Part shown: piece by piece, positions 23,501-35,076 of the stretch
Position numbering within the stretch: the stretch's first letter is position 1
Layout: every line of letters starts with the position of its first letter
Assembly: GCF_000003815.2 (NCBI RefSeq)
Contig: NC_049986.1
Span: 13,137,075 to 13,201,074, forward strand
Origin: Branchiostoma floridae
Taxonomy: Eukaryota; Chordata; Leptocardii; Amphioxiformes; Branchiostomatidae
Reading direction: 5' to 3'
DNA length: 64,000 nt
The notes under the pieces: generated by a model
The model's input: only the letters and a program-made list of their open reading frames with translations
What the model was told of the DNA's origin: nothing
The model's database searches: none
Made by a program: the position numbers and the translations under genes

Positions 23501-26500
23501 CCTTTTAAAATAAGACATATGTAAAGTTTCTGTCAGTACACAGAGTGTGTACATAATGAAGAAGGATGCCTTTGTCTTCATTGATTTATGCCCGGTGCTA
23601 CGTGCACTTTTAAATTCATCAGTTAATTAGAAAATGTTCCATTACCTTGATGGATTCGGGATCTCCTGATACGAAAGCTTCATCCGGGACTTCGACCTTG
23701 TTCATCCTCGCCATGCTCAGTGTGATTTCCTTAGCCCTCTGCTGATCACGTGACATCAGCCATCGCGGACTCTCCGGGCACACCCTAGATATGAAATATA
23801 ATAATTGTTCTTGATTAACGGGAAGATGATATACCTAGGCGTCTGTCATTATCTGCCATAATGCACAAAAACAACAATTTAAGAACATGTACACACACTG
23901 GAAGATCAAATATTACAGATAGTTTATTACTACTAATGCAAATGAGAGTCTGATTTACATATTTGATGTAAAATTACCATAATTCCATTGTGGTAATTGG
24001 TGGGAATTACCTACTTGGGACATGTGTCAGTTACTAGTAGCTAAATGTGTACACCACTATGTATAGATTATGTAAATATGCGATTTATTTTCATAATTTT
24101 TTCGTGGAATCTTAAGCGAGCTCGGGGATGTGGCAGAAGCTAACGTTGGCAAGGTTTAGGCTTTCCCAGCACAGTACAATTTTGTAAGACACACCCACGA
24201 CTAAGAATGTTTCCAGTTTGCTATCGCAACGTTCTCGAAAGTTTCCTTACCAGAAGTACGGAATAAAGAGTAAGTTTGGAAGTGAGATGGCGAGCTGCAG
24301 CATTCTCCAGTCGCGGATCCCGTACGCGATCCCCGCGAAGATGATTTCACCCACCGCGAAGAACAAGGGGCGGAACACGCCCACCTTCACCCGCTCACTC
24401 GGGCCCACAAACTCGGCAACTGGAACATAAGACAATCAATCAATCAATAAGAACATAAGACAATATTGATCAACTGTTTATGATAATCAAGGCTGGGACA
24501 AATTATCTCACTTTAGAGTGTCCCTGGCACTTTCCCTGCAACCGCAAAAGGTAAATGTTTTCTTTGAATAGGAAGCACATTTATATAACGTTATAGACAT
24601 ATTGCTTCGAGCTTCAGAGGGTTCGGATAGTCATTATTATGTAACAATATACTGTATATGTCACTTATTTGTAGCTTGAATACCATCCTCAGTAGTAACC
24701 GCTGACTCAATCCTTTCGCTTGCTACTCCGTGGTTCAAGCCAGCGAAAGGATTGAGCCAGTGGTAACTACTGAGGGTGGTACGCAGGCTAACTTTTTACC
24801 TTCGCCAAGAAGGTTATATTTTGGGTAGCGTGTGTTTGCATGTATGTATGTGTGTAGAACACCGGCATAACTGGAGAACGCCTAAATGGATTGTATTGAT
24901 ATTTGGTATGTGGGTAGATCTTGATAAGACCTGAAAACGATTAGATTTTGGGCCCCCTAGGGGCTTGTTACGGTACTGCAGCGGAACTTCCGGGTTTGAT
25001 ATCTCAGGTTCTGGATATGCTGTGGTCATGATTTTTAAGTGGTAGATAGCTTGTGGGACCGAGAGTAAGTAGTATAGATTTGGGCACCCTAGCGGCTTGT
25101 TTTGTAACTGCAGGGCAGGTTTAGTTTCAGACTTTGAAAGGGAATAACTCAAGAAGGGATTGACGAATTGTCATGATTTTTTGTATGTAGATAGCTGAAG
25201 TGATGCTTCATATAATAACATATTAAATATGCAAATTAGAACCTAATTTGCATAATTAATTAGAAAATTGTCTTAACAGGCTCAGTTCAATTATAGGACC
25301 ATTGCAACATGTGGCATTTGTAAATGAGAAAAAAAGAATATTTATATATATTTATTATGCAAAATAAAGACCTAATTTGCATAATTAATGAGAAAATGCT
25401 ATAATGTCATTGTGGTAACTGACAGGAACTTTCGTACTTGTAGCATTTGAAAGTTATGTGCAGGTGAACATCGTCAAACATAAATTATGTAAATGAGGTC
25501 CTCATTTGCATAAATTATCAGAAAATGCGATTAAGCCTTATTTCTTAACATAGATTGTGTACGCCTTTTGTTTGGTAAAGGAGATGACCAACTAATATAA
25601 TTTATGCAAATGAATTCCTTATTTGCATAATTAATGACAAACAGAATCAATACAGCAGTTGTAAAGGGTAGAATCATTTGGCGAAGGTATGGGGTCGTGG
25701 AACTCTAGTTTATTGGCATATTATCAAATTTTCCCATTGCGCTCAGTCAGTATAGCTCGGCAATACGTATACTTGGGGCTGATGTCTAAAGCTACTTCTG
25801 TTGGTGTGTATGAATGTCCTACGTGCTCTAGTTCAGTGTTGAGTCTACGTTAATTGTTTTACCCATCACACAAGACACGATGATGACCCCTGACGTGGCG
25901 GCGCCCACGAAGAAGCGGAAGATGACGAAGAGAGCCAGGTTGGGTGCGAAGGCAGCGGCCACACCGAACACACACTGGATCAACAAGCTCAGGAGGTAGG
26001 ACGGGCGGCGGCCCAACCTGGGGGTGATAGTGTGTACAAAACATCCCCTTTGAATGCGCAAAGTCGTTATTCACCAAGCCGAGGTTGGGTCGGAGGGGTA
26101 GTAGTGGTCATGATTCTTACCGCTCCCTTCCCCGGTCACTACTATCCCCCGACCCAACCTCTGCTTGGAGAATACAAAGTCGTAAAGATGGTATCCTTTT
26201 TCCTTTGCGCAGAACCCACGATGTGTATGAGCTTTATAGATTCAGACATACAGCAATTTCCAAGCAAAAAACAGAATGAATTGAAAATTGAATACTGCAT
26301 GATTGGCTTAGCCCCTAAGGCGACGCCAAAAATCTTTGCTCTTCACCTCCTATGGAAGCTGTAGACAGTTTAAAAGCTGTATGTATGACACGTCTTTGTA
26401 GTTTATTTCATGTGGGTTATACATCTCTCTGGTGTTTGTTTGTCTCTATGTCAAGTAAACGGACAGGCGGACAAGACAACCTAAACTACAGTTAAGGACA

Positions 26501-28666
26501 GTGTACGCTAAACTACACCTTTCTCCCACCGTACCTGTCCGCCAGGTCCCCAAACACCACCGCTCCCACCATCACCCCCACCATGTACAGGGCTGTGGTC
26601 AGGCGCTTCAACCAGCCGCCTGAACACACGATGTCCCACTGGAGCACAGGGAATACAGAATGCTTAGGTTGACATCTTGCAAATATATCTTTGAAGCTCT
26701 GACCATTAAATCGTTGGGTATTTGGTAACGCAAAGTAGTGCTAAAGGATTACTATCGGTCGAAATGCAGAAGTCAGAAGTCGTTTTTTTGTTCAATTTTT
26801 TTTCATTATATGGACACATTTGATACAACAAATCCTCAACTACATGTACGTCTAAAACTAAGAAGACGACATCCGTCGTACAAACATTGTTTTGCAAGGT
26901 TGTATGTTTTTTAGTAAGTGATTTCAATTTCCTACCATGATGCATCTAGATGGAACCACCATGATGGTAACATTGGTTCCTTACGAGGTTTGTCCTCAGT
27001 CGACCTAGGCCTGTCACCCCAGGGTTCTGCGTCTTAAAATGTGATAAGAATTTTTGTGGGCCGTACCAGGGTAATCTTGAACTCTGAACCCTTTGTGACC
27101 ATGTGTGTGTGAACTGCCAGCATGATTGGTGAATTTCTTGACTCATTAATCGAGAATACTGACTTCTGTGACTATAGTAGACGTGAAGGTGGTACAGTCG
27201 TACTCCCACCCCCTGTCACAGCTGATGGTCCCGCCGGCTGACAGACTCTCGGGGGTGTGGCTCTGCCAGAAGTCCGCGTAGCTCACATTGTAATCTTGTT
27301 CTGTAAGATTATACCTGATAGGAAATGAAAGAAAATAATATCATGTATATTAAATAGTCTGTATTCTACAGCACTACTAAGACACAGACATGACACGTAC
27401 GCGTGGTGTTTTGCGTTATAATTTCCCGTCTCTAATAATGAAAGACAACACCATTTGTGATATAAATAATTGTTAGTAATAGCTTTAAAAAAGTCAAACA
27501 GTTTCTTGTTGTCGTTGTTAACTTCGATGTGCCTAGGTCCTCCTATAGCACACCAGTATTGTTTACTGTGGCGTATTTTGGTCCACAGAACCTAAGTGTG
27601 AAAACCTTGTGTAAACATGTTTCTATTTCATGACCCAGTGTGTGTCGACCTCAGACACTTATGCGATGAAGAAACAAGTTAATATCTTGCCTAGTACTAC
27701 GACGATACCAGACGTGAATTGAACTTAAATGTTAGGCTAGGGGTCGTGACCGTTAACGTCCTTGGGGTCAGACGTCAAGAGCGGTTGGTTTGGCTGATCC
27801 ACAAGAAAACAATCTTGTATCCGCTACGTACAGGGTCATCCTAGGCTGTTTTCATTAAAACGACCTTTCGTGACTTTTCGTCTTTCAAGTATGCCAGACA
27901 GACCTTTTGAGAAATCTTGACCTACATAAACACGAACTGTTGCGCGAGGTGGAGAAAAAAATCATGTTTTAATTTTGTTTCTCTCAACTCCATGCACGCC
28001 GTGTCGGTGTCTCTCAAACAGGGTCAGTGGCCTTGGACTTGACGCGGCACAGACTTGACCTTGGCTTCAGTTGAACTTAACGTAAACAACCGTATTACGT
28101 TTCAAAGGCAATCAGCCAAGAATACAGATTGAAAGATTTTCTGATACACAGGCCGGCCGATACTTGGCTTCGACATTCTGGACATAGCTTTATCAGGACT
28201 AAACGGATTAATGCCTTAAACATGTCCAGATTTACGTTCAAGTTATCTACGAATTCAGCGATGGAAATAGAGATCTTCTATCTATTCAGTTGATTCTCGT
28301 TATAGCTGCATAAACTTCAAGTGGCCGAAAGACTAAAGTCATATATGTTTAAGCTATGATCAAGACGTCCTACATAGTTTCTTTTACTAGTTCTCACCTT
28401 GTGCACTGACGGTATTGCCGACTCTCGTTCTTCTCTTGAGTCCAGGGGATGCTCATCTCCAGTGCCTGGAGAATTGGCTGGCAGTCTCGGCTTGTGACGA
28501 GCCCGGGCACCGCGCAGTGGTAGGCGGGCACGGCGGCCAGGAACACCGAGGCGACCTGGTGGAAGCCCACGGGGATCTCCGCGAAGCACATCAGGAAGAG
28601 AACCCATCCCTGGTACAGACCGAACTCACCCAGATACTTGGTTAATATCTCGTCGAATGGTAACAT
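17526..28666 (-). CDS. SLC22-family organic ion transporter A
   Basis: Exons in transcript order: 28666-28398, 27314-27164, 26638-26535, 26017-25863, 24419-24251, 23784-23646, 23501-23416, 23054-22920, 22683-22604, 22288-22186, 21469-21257, 17622-17526; 1701 nt, 566 aa. It is a major facilitator with the SLC22 plan: N-terminal [16 protein letters not shown], a Cys-containing extracellular loop in exons 1-2, MFS motif A across exons 3-4 (GDLADR then GRRP), the PESPRWL motif in exon 6, and the C-terminal half in exons 8-11. Exons 6 and 7 are 6 and 15 nt shorter than in the three paralogues, both in phase. The start is chosen by paralogue alignment; an in-frame ATG lies 38 codons upstream (28780). 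The last intron (3.6 kb) is transposon-rich. The substrate cannot be read from sequence; organic cations, carnitine or anions are possible for the family. Confidence 0.92.
17794..17818. repeat. GC-rich hairpin
   Basis: GCCGGGGCGCC, a 3-nt loop and GGCGCCCGGC form a near-perfect stem in otherwise AT-rich intron DNA. It borders the inverted-repeat element at 17856-18147 and may be the end of a mobile element. Confidence 0.5.
17856..18147. mobile_element. Inverted-repeat element with two internal 60-bp direct repeats
   Basis: The left arm GCTATGGTCGCAAAATGTACCGTGCG...ACGACAA is mirrored by TTGTCG...CGCACGGTTCATTTTGCGATAGC at the right end (arms ~37 bp). Inside, 17866-17925 is repeated in tandem at 17926-17985 (ATGTACCGTGCG ... 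CTTCAAATAAACG), so the left arm is partly duplicated. No ORF. It lies in the last intron of SLC22-A. Confidence 0.7.
18160..18374. mobile_element. Inverted-repeat element built of GGAATAACCC units
   Basis: The left arm is GGGTATTTAGCGGAATAACC followed by three more GGAATAACC(C) decamers. The right arm is the mirror: GGTTATTCC, GGGTTATTCC, GGGTCATTTC, GGGTTATTCC, then GGTAAATACCC. The ~100 bp interior is unique. Direct repeats GCGTTGACGG lie near both sides (18146-18155, 18381-18390) but do not abut the arms exactly. Confidence 0.7.
18503..18769 (+). other. Unrecognised 88-codon ORF with a decayed second copy
   Basis: The ORF starts MSKMSTTFDERFCGGYTV and has no motif I recognise. A diverged copy of its second half follows at ~18815-18905 (shared blocks GCAGG(A/G)CATTTT(C/T)GAT, AATATCGTACAA/AACGTACAA, GAAAAGAT, CATTGAAACATA/CATTAAAACATA) without an open frame. 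The pair suggests a repeated, possibly transposon-derived unit rather than a host gene. Confidence 0.3.
19277..19590 (+). repeat. 42-bp tandem repeat, ~7 copies
   Basis: The unit contains GAGCACTGTGCATTTTGCAC followed by ACACCAGACC(A/T)ATCGTGCCA. Copies differ at a few sites. Since 42 is divisible by 3, it gives repetitive open frames on both strands that I do not treat as genes. The array ends ~35 bp upstream of the ATG of the C76-like ORF at 19627 and may form part of its upstream region. Confidence 0.95.
19627..20901 (+). CDS. C76-type (herpesvirus-tegument-like) cysteine peptidase domain ORF, likely from a Helitron-like element
   Basis: This uninterrupted 424-codon ORF lies antisense in the last intron of SLC22-A. 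Residues ~10-165 show the layout of the C76 deubiquitinase-like fold: a Cys in GDNRGKQCTAN (candidate nucleophile), WTSTDLDGVLFQGDALY, and a GSTVALLHADNKYFVYDSH segment supplying the Asp and His. Residues ~315-365 are a basic, Gln/Lys-rich repeat (QKTESLAEQRTSYKAKKANE, then TCEQKKERQ). Such NET-x-EQ-K repeats precede the Helitron N-terminal domain in animal Helitron-type proteins. After ~366 the similarity stops and the last ~58 residues look unrelated, so the element is truncated or chimeric here; no Rep or helicase follows. A partial second copy of the codon ~200 region lies at 20941-20982. Host use of the gene is unknown. Confidence 0.6.
   Translation: MCESILSGKYHQGDIIFSGDNRGKQCTANALMAVVNHSTCRQAITWTSTDLDGVLFQGDALYTYIKPSLRSGVEFLSVDDIPDYLQLYNNTVRVSIKESYTGDIFATEAVYPYYTLKKALEAAFAESNTCLFITAHGITGSTVALLHADNKYFVYDSHARSPITALPDSHGTSTLSMHSSNSNLVSFLQQLNWNTTCNFEVVPVQAENVFLSVEPTGIHIINLTSNVSSMIESENCFQVQQQHTYTLVKPEFVSTKENLQQPNTAFPFAPHCNQSTGKNIVPCTTSKHPSAMPENRNEGLLNQLVMSPNAASNLNDKKVQGLAIQSAICKDKQEKQTYQQKTESLAEQRTSYKAKKANETCEQKKERQCTSGTSSRLWLWSRTGVSFTIFISGTQRTQGIQFRPQKYAGKSNYTSEQRFPANFP
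22361..22416. repeat. Perfect 18-bp hairpin in SLC22-A intron 9
   Basis: TTTCTGACAAGAAACTAC at 22361-22378 is mirrored perfectly at 22399-22416, with a 20-nt loop. It is too small for an autonomous element and may be a MITE remnant or a structured intron segment. Confidence 0.75.
24797..25689 (+). mobile_element. Octamer-rich interspersed element, ACCTTCGCCAA ends
   Basis: The left end ACCTTCGCCAA is mirrored by TTGGCGAAGGT at 25678-25688. The 5' part carries GTGTGTTTGCATGTATG and 'GGCCCCCTAGGGGCTTG' blocks, found again at 2957-3130 and 10878-11110. The 3' part carries repeated units with ATTTGCATAATTAAT / TTATGCAAAT, i.e. many copies of the ATTTGCAT octamer on both strands. It is ~890 bp, without an ORF, in SLC22-A intron 4. 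Confidence 0.65.
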
Positions 28667-29340
28667 TGTGTCTTCTGGGTCTGTGATTTCTTCAGCACTT
28701 GTTCCTCCAAGGCGAATCGTCCAGCAAAGCGTCTTATTTGGCGTGGCACCAACAAGTATTTCTTGGCATTCTTTAAGCATTCACTGTTTGCCGTCATGGT
28801 CAGTTCTGCAGACCGGGCTTTAGGCTACTTGTTCCACTTGTCGCGACGTCCAATTCGTTCGACTCGCAAAAACATCTCACTATCAAAATTGCTGTCGTTA
28901 TTTCATTGACCTTGCCTTCTGAAAAAAAAACGTGTGGAACCATGAACGATAGACGCAAAAGGCTATCTTGTTGATAAACCAACAGTCATGTCGATGTCAT
29001 CTTCACTTCATGTATTCTGAACAAAACGCGTTTATATGTTGATGATTATCTGATAGAATGTGTTGCGATGTTTTCCGTAACCCTCGAGCTCAACACTACA
29101 TGAATGGAATATTGGTCAACGCGTGCCACTTATTAACAGACCGGTTTGACATATGACCCGATCGTACGGCGTACAAAAGTCAGGGTTCAAGGTCCATAGA
29201 AGCTAAAGTGAATTCGCACAGTAATAGGTAAAAACTTAAAGATTCACAAACCACAAGATAAGTACTGTCTTTGTGCTGAGTAGTGTTTGCAGTTTAAGTT
29301 TCTTCTTCAAACGTCAGTTGATTTGATTTGAAGTACAGCA
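28667..29340. promoter_or_regulatory. Shared upstream region of divergent SLC22-A and SLC22-B
   Basis: The two translation starts face away from each other across 674 bp, so both promoters and 5' UTRs must lie here unless distant noncoding exons exist. No clear TATA box or CpG cluster is visible. The in-frame extension of SLC22-A to 28780 lies inside it. Confidence 0.5.
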
Positions 29341-32300
29341 ATGTTGCCGTTTGATGAGATTTTAACCCGGTACGTCGGAGAGTTCGGCTGGTACCAGCGC
29401 TGGGTTATGTTCCTCATGTGTTTCGCTGAGATCCCCGTGGGTTTCCACATGTTGTCAGCGGTGTTCCTGGCCAGCAGCCCCGGCCACCACTGCACTGTGC
29501 CAGGCCTGCGGACCGTGGAACAGTGTCGGCCTGTGGGGGACGCCCTGGACATGAGTATTCCCTGGACAGAGAACGAAGAAGGACGCCGAACTTACAGTAG
29601 ATGTGAAAGGTAATAAGAAGTGTCACATCATAACTAAAACTCTATATCGCAAAAAATATCATTTGTCGTGTCTTTTAAGACGTTTGGCAAGGCTCGAGTG
29701 TTCCCAAAGGTTAACGTTTTTGCGTCTTGAATGTCTCTTATATAGCTGCTGCATTAAATCTATATGGTTTCTTTACATCACTGTGTTTAGGTACAACCTT
29801 CCTGATGGAAGCTTCAACATGAGCTCCGCGGACTTCTGGCAGAGCCACACCCCCGAGAGTCTGTCAGCCGGCGGGACCATCAGCTGTGACAGGGGGTGGG
29901 AGTACGACTGTACCACCTTCACGTCTACTATAGTTACGGAGGTTTGTAACGTTATGTGTTACAGGTAGACATGTTTTCAGTTCGACCGAAGTCGATGGTT
30001 GAAACATATCAAGCGTATCCTGTCCTAGTACGCTAAGACTAACAATACAAATCGTGTTTGCTGATGAATGTGTTGAACTATGGTTCAAATTTATCATCAC
30101 TAGGTTCTTTTCCTTTCTACACCGTAATGTAATTGTCGCATAAAAGCTTACTATAGGGCAATACAGAATGCGCTCTCTAGTCGTCTTGTCATACCTTGTT
30201 TTGTTTTCCCAGTGGGACCTGGTGTGTTCCAGTAATTGGTTAAAACAGCTGACCACAGCCCTGTACATGGTGGGAGTGCTTTTCGGAGCGGTGGTGTTTG
30301 GGGACATGGCGGACAGGTATACGTACGGTATTTTTAAAGAACAATTTCAGTCTTGTGTGGAACTGCAAACTCAAAGTCGGAATACTTTGCAGTAAGGTGT
30401 CGACAATGACGGTAATTTCAACCATTCAACAGTGTCAATACAACTGCCGTCTAGTCACGAAACACATTGTCAAACTGCCTTAGAGTATCCATTACAACAG
30501 TATTACAATTCATTGTATCTCACAGGACTGCGGTAGGTTTGCAGCATATCGCAACGTCCTAAATTGAATTTCTGTTACCCTTGACTTTATTATGGGGATA
30601 CTTGGCAATTTCAGTGAGATACCTTTACCCAATGTCTTTTTCACGACCCTATAGGTTTGGACGCCGCCCTGCCTACCTCCTGTGTCTCCTGGTCCAGCTG
30701 GTGTTCGGAGTGGCCACGACGTTCTCACCCAACCTGGTTCTCTTCGTCATCTTCCGCTTCTTCGTGGGCGCCGCCACGTCAGGGGTCATCATCGTGTCAG
30801 CTGTCATGGGTCTGTCCTTACGAGATCTTTAGACTAAATCGCTACCACGTTTGTGACAGAAACGGGTCGTTAGGAAATCATAACGATTTTGCCTCCCGAG
30901 ATCTGCTTGAAGATTATGTTATCATGCATCTTATTAGCTTCGCCCAACATTGTCTTGTGCAACCGATGTTAGATGAGATAGAATAGAAGCTTTCTCAAAG
31001 CTGACAATAGCAATGGTCCTGCTTGATGGCAAGTGGTAGATTACGTCGGAACGACTGGAATGTAAGCTCTGCTTTACCGGATGATTTTACTCAGCTGCGG
31101 AGTTCGTGGGTCCGTCGGAGAGGGTGAAAGTTGGGGTGTTACGTCCGGAGTTCTATGCAGTAGGGGGGATGATCATGGCGGGAATCGCGTACGGGATCCG
31201 AGACTGGAGACTTCTACAGCTCGCCATCTCACTACCCAACCTGCTGTACATCCCTTACTACTGGTAACGCTTTACATCTCTTACTACTGGTAACGCTGTA
31301 CATCCCTTACTACTGGTAACGCTTTACATCTCTTACTACTGGTAACGCTGTACACCCCTTACTACTGGTAACGCTGTACACCTCTTACTACTGGTAACGC
31401 TGTACATCCCTTACTATTGGTAACGTTGTACATCCCTTACTACTGGTAACGGCTGTACATCCCTTACTACTGGTAACGCTGTGCATCCCTTACTATTGGT
31501 AACGCTGTGCATCCCTTACTACTGGTAACGCTGTACACCCCTTACTATTGGTAACGCTGTACACCCCTTACTACTGGTAACGCTATGCATCCCTTAGTAC
31601 TGGTAACGCTGTGCATCCCTTACTACTGGTAACGCTGTACATCCCTTACTACTGATAACGCTACAGATGGAAAACCCCTACTACTACTACATCCCTTACT
31701 ACAACGATGTAACGTTATATCCAGTCTTTTCGCACATGCGCTAGAAACGGAATCGAGTCGAAGGATGCTTAAATGCAAAAGCCAATAGCGGCATGACAAC
31801 TATCGAAGAAACATCATCATCCCACCCCCACCCTCTTTCTAGGTGGTGCCCCGAAAGTCCAAGATGGCTGCTGTCACGTGACAAGGCCAAGGCTAAGGAA
31901 ATCATCTTGAGCATGGCGAAGACCAACGGTGTGATCCTGCCTAGTCACGTGCTGGAGGAGGAACTTGGTGAAGACCCCGTCACAAAGGTAGGAAAAAGGA
32001 ACTCTAACCTTTGGTAACGAACTGACATTCTATCATGACTAAACTTCGCAATCATTTTTTTTCAAATATCACAATTTTCCATGTAATGTTACTAGTTTGA
32101 AATGTTTGCCCAGCATGTAACAGGGCAAGAAGAGACACCGAGAAATTACACCATCCTGGATCTTCTGCGCACGCCCAATATGAGAATCAGGACCCTGATC
32201 ATCTTCTGCATTTGGTGTGTTCATCATCATTATTTCTCACCGCCAGCTTCGAAACCTAATGCATTTGATTTCATTTCGACATTTACGTTTCCTTCAACAA

Positions 32301-34289
32301 GAACATTTTTTCTTGAATTTGTTAAATAAAAACAAGTCGAGTCATATAACAAATTTTTCATCATATATTTCTTATTCATCTCGTCAGGTTTATCAACAGT
32401 TGCGTGTTCTACGGTGTATCTTTAAACATCACTGACCTGAGCGGGAACGCGCACGTGAATTTCCTCATCTCCTGTGCTGTGGAAGTTCCCGCCTACGCCT
32501 CTCTCCTGTTTCTGCAAGAACGGTAACCCGGTAGCATACCTGAAGTCTACTTTTCTGTACAACATACACGCGTAAGGTATGTTCCCTAAACGAAAACTGT
32601 GTTTAATAGGTTCGTCATCTATTTTTCAGTTTTGGCAGGAAGGTTCCAGTGTTAGTGTATGAGCTGTTGACTGGAGTGGGTCTGATCATCACCGCTGCAC
32701 TTCCTGCGGGTTAGTTTATAATACTCTATATAATCTCAAGGCTTTGGCATAAAGAATTATGTGCAAGTGAAAAATATTTTGGCTTCTTTGCGAGAGTTAT
32801 TTCCCAAAAGAGATACTTGCTGTCACGCCGTTTAGTGAGAAAAATTCACCAAAATCAAGTTTATATTAGTATATTAGTCTCTGAATAACATAATATAATA
32901 GTATATGACAGCTTTTGCCTTTGTGTATTGATTAATTTTTTTGACTGAGAATGTGACTTCGGATAATTAGTTAAATATAAAGTATTTGTTTGTTTATTTT
33001 GGTATTGGACCTTTGGGAAGAGCGGCTGGGACCGACAGGGCCACCCAGTTATGTATGTATATACATGTATGTATGTATGTAGTTCCAGTCTTTCCTCATG
33101 ATGTTTCTCGACAGGAAGTGTGCGTGTGACTCTGGCGATGATCTCTAAGTTCTGCATCACGGGCGGCGCGCAGGGGGTGATGATATACACCGTGGAACTG
33201 TTCCCTACCGTCACAAGGTAACAGAGAGTACTACACTATACTGAAGAGAGTATTACACTATACTGAAACATAGAATATTGCATCTAATTTCCTCACTGTA
33301 TGTGCCCAATTGCCTATTGCTACCAGATGTGACCGTGATGTTGTCTACTTTGAAGTTTAAGGAACCAAACAGAAATGGTTGTTAGCATCGTCATTAGTAT
33401 ATCCGATTGACGATGACAGGGTCATATTACTGACAAACTCTCGTCATAACAGGATGCCTCCACCAGCCTTTCCTACGGGGGTACGGGGATCGTACAATTT
33501 GGCAAAAAAATCGGGAAATTGGCCAGGGGAGTCAGTCCATGCTAAGGTAAATGTTTCCCGCAGCCGGCCAACTTCTCTGGTAGCAAAACTCCCCTTGCAA
33601 ATAATTCTCCCTATAATAGCCAGTGCAGTCAGTCTGGTAGAGACTAGGATGAACAATCGGTTAGAAGTAAAAACACCCAACGCCTGACATCCCTGCAGGA
33701 ATATCGGGATGGGTTCCTCCTCCATGTCTGCCCGTATCGGCGCCACCATCTCGCCTTTCCTGTGGCTCCTAGCGGATGTGTGGCGCCCTGCACCGTTCCT
33801 GCTCTTCGGCGTCATGACCATCGTGGCCGGGCTGCTGTGTATGCTGCTGCCGGAGACCAAGGGTGAACAGCTGCCGCAGACTCTGGAGGATGGGGAGGAG
33901 TTCGGGAAGGGGTGAGAGGAGCTGAAAGGCGCAGATCCTTTTTCATACTAGTCACAAACACACGCAAATTACCAATTTCGTTTTCTGATAGGCTGATACT
34001 AAATCGAAAAGATTAGAAAGAGATGAAATACCTTCTACGTGTATAGCTGATTCTATAGATGTAGATGTATCTATTAGATTCTATAGATGTAACAAAGTCG
34101 ACTTCGACTCGTCAAAGGATCACAGGATGAGGAACCTGTTGTGGTCATATTCTGATGATTCAATACTTTGAATCCGTCGTATATTCGCACATTTTTTCTT
34201 AGCATACTCTTTTTACTTACAGATCGGTGCGTAGAACATGGACCAAGACTCTCAGGCTGCTACGACTCAGGAAAACAACCGTTGCCTAG
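29341..34289 (+). CDS. SLC22-family organic ion transporter B
   Basis: Exons: 29341-29609, 29791-29941, 30213-30316, 30655-30809, 31095-31263, 31843-31987, 32114-32214, 32388-32522, 32630-32709, 33115-33217, 33699-33911, 34223-34289; 1692 nt, 563 aa. Diagnostic segments: [20 protein letters not shown] at the N-terminus, GDMADR joined to FGRRPAYLL (MFS motif A), [20 protein letters not shown] after TM6, LNITDLSGN before TM7, and [16 protein letters not shown] leading into the last helices. Exon 11 could read into a TGA at 33912-33914, but the paralogues splice at the same GTGAG. Exon 12 here gives a short basic tail (SVRRTWTKTLRLLRLRKTTV) with a stop at 34287. The exon 4 donor GTCTGT is weak. 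Head-to-head with transporter A; plasma-membrane location is expected for the family. Confidence 0.92.
31264..31662 (+). repeat. 26-bp minisatellite grown from the SLC22-B exon 5 donor
   Basis: About fifteen units resembling TGTACATCCCTTACTACTG|GTAACGC follow directly on exon 5. The unit copies the last ~20 coding bases of exon 5 plus the first 6-7 intron bases, so almost every copy rebuilds the CTACTG|GTAACG donor; the last has GATAACG. Read-through in the coding frame meets TAA immediately (TGG TAA), and 26 nt is not a codon multiple. Confidence 0.95.
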
Positions 34290-35076
34290 CTGTGTGGAAA
34301 GTGCAATCTGGCGGTTGATTTTAGGATAGCATACTCGTTCTTGTCACCTTTGTAACAAGAGTCAGGTAGCAGCGGTACGTTGAAGGCTTTACAGGGTTTA
34401 TGAATTCAATAAAAACGAATACTAGTTATTAGAAGACATCTACATTTGCTGCATTAGGATACGCCCTCCTGAGGATTTTTAACCTCCTTGCTGCTACTAA
34501 CAAAACAACGTTGCAAATAACCGCCGAGAAAGATAAATGATTGGTCGAACAAAGAAGACGTACCATACGTAATGTCGCATGAAACGTGTTGTTGGAACCA
34601 TTGTAACAAAATACGAGACAATTACATCCAATTGTGTTTTTTTTTAGTTTTATTGAAATTAGAACGGTTAGGATATTACAATAACAGAAATAACAAGAGT
34701 TCTACGACCTCATACCTTCACCGAGTTGTTCTTTAATTGCAATGTTTTAGCAAGTATGGAAGGCACCTAGTTTAGTACATTAATGAATCGAAATGTTGAT
34801 TTCTATATAACTTGAAAATGTCAGAAATATCTGCATACAATGGAGATATTCACATTTATCTACCATACATTATATGTATAAGTTACTGGTATGAATTACA
34901 ATCATTTACCATTAATGTGCAATACACAGCATCATGCAAATCAGGTCAATTCTATCTACTAGTATCAATTCTCCTCTCACACCAATTTATATCATATAAC
35001 GGGTATGAAGTTCCTGTAATGTAGCACAATTGAGGTAATTATATATACTCTTCTCATCAGTATTGTACTAAGGAGA
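34290..35076. other. Convergent intergenic region between SLC22-B and PTER-1
   Basis: Both genes end here. It holds the SLC22-B polyadenylation signal and AT-rich DNA. The block near 34690 ('agttctacgacctcataccttca') matches, in reverse, the right end of the octamer-rich element at 25680-25710, so a remnant of that family is present. No coding sequence seen. Confidence 0.5.
34408..34413 (+). terminator. Candidate polyadenylation signal of SLC22-B
   Basis: AATAAA lies ~119 nt downstream of the SLC22-B stop codon. It is the first such hexamer after the last exon on this strand. Confidence 0.5.

Noticed and set aside
28667-28780. Upstream ATG at 28780 as start of SLC22-A
   Set aside because: The paralogues B and C start at the equivalent MLPFDEIL methionine; the 38 extra codons have no counterpart and may be 5' UTR, though not excluded.
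33444-33860. 138-codon antisense frame near SLC22-B exon 11
   Set aside because: Overlaps the recognised + strand exon 33699-33911 and intron; no motif.
33912-33914. TGA directly after EFGKG as the stop of SLC22-B
   Set aside because: The same GGGGTGAG sequence is a phase-2 donor in all four paralogues, and a terminal exon in the right phase follows at 34223.
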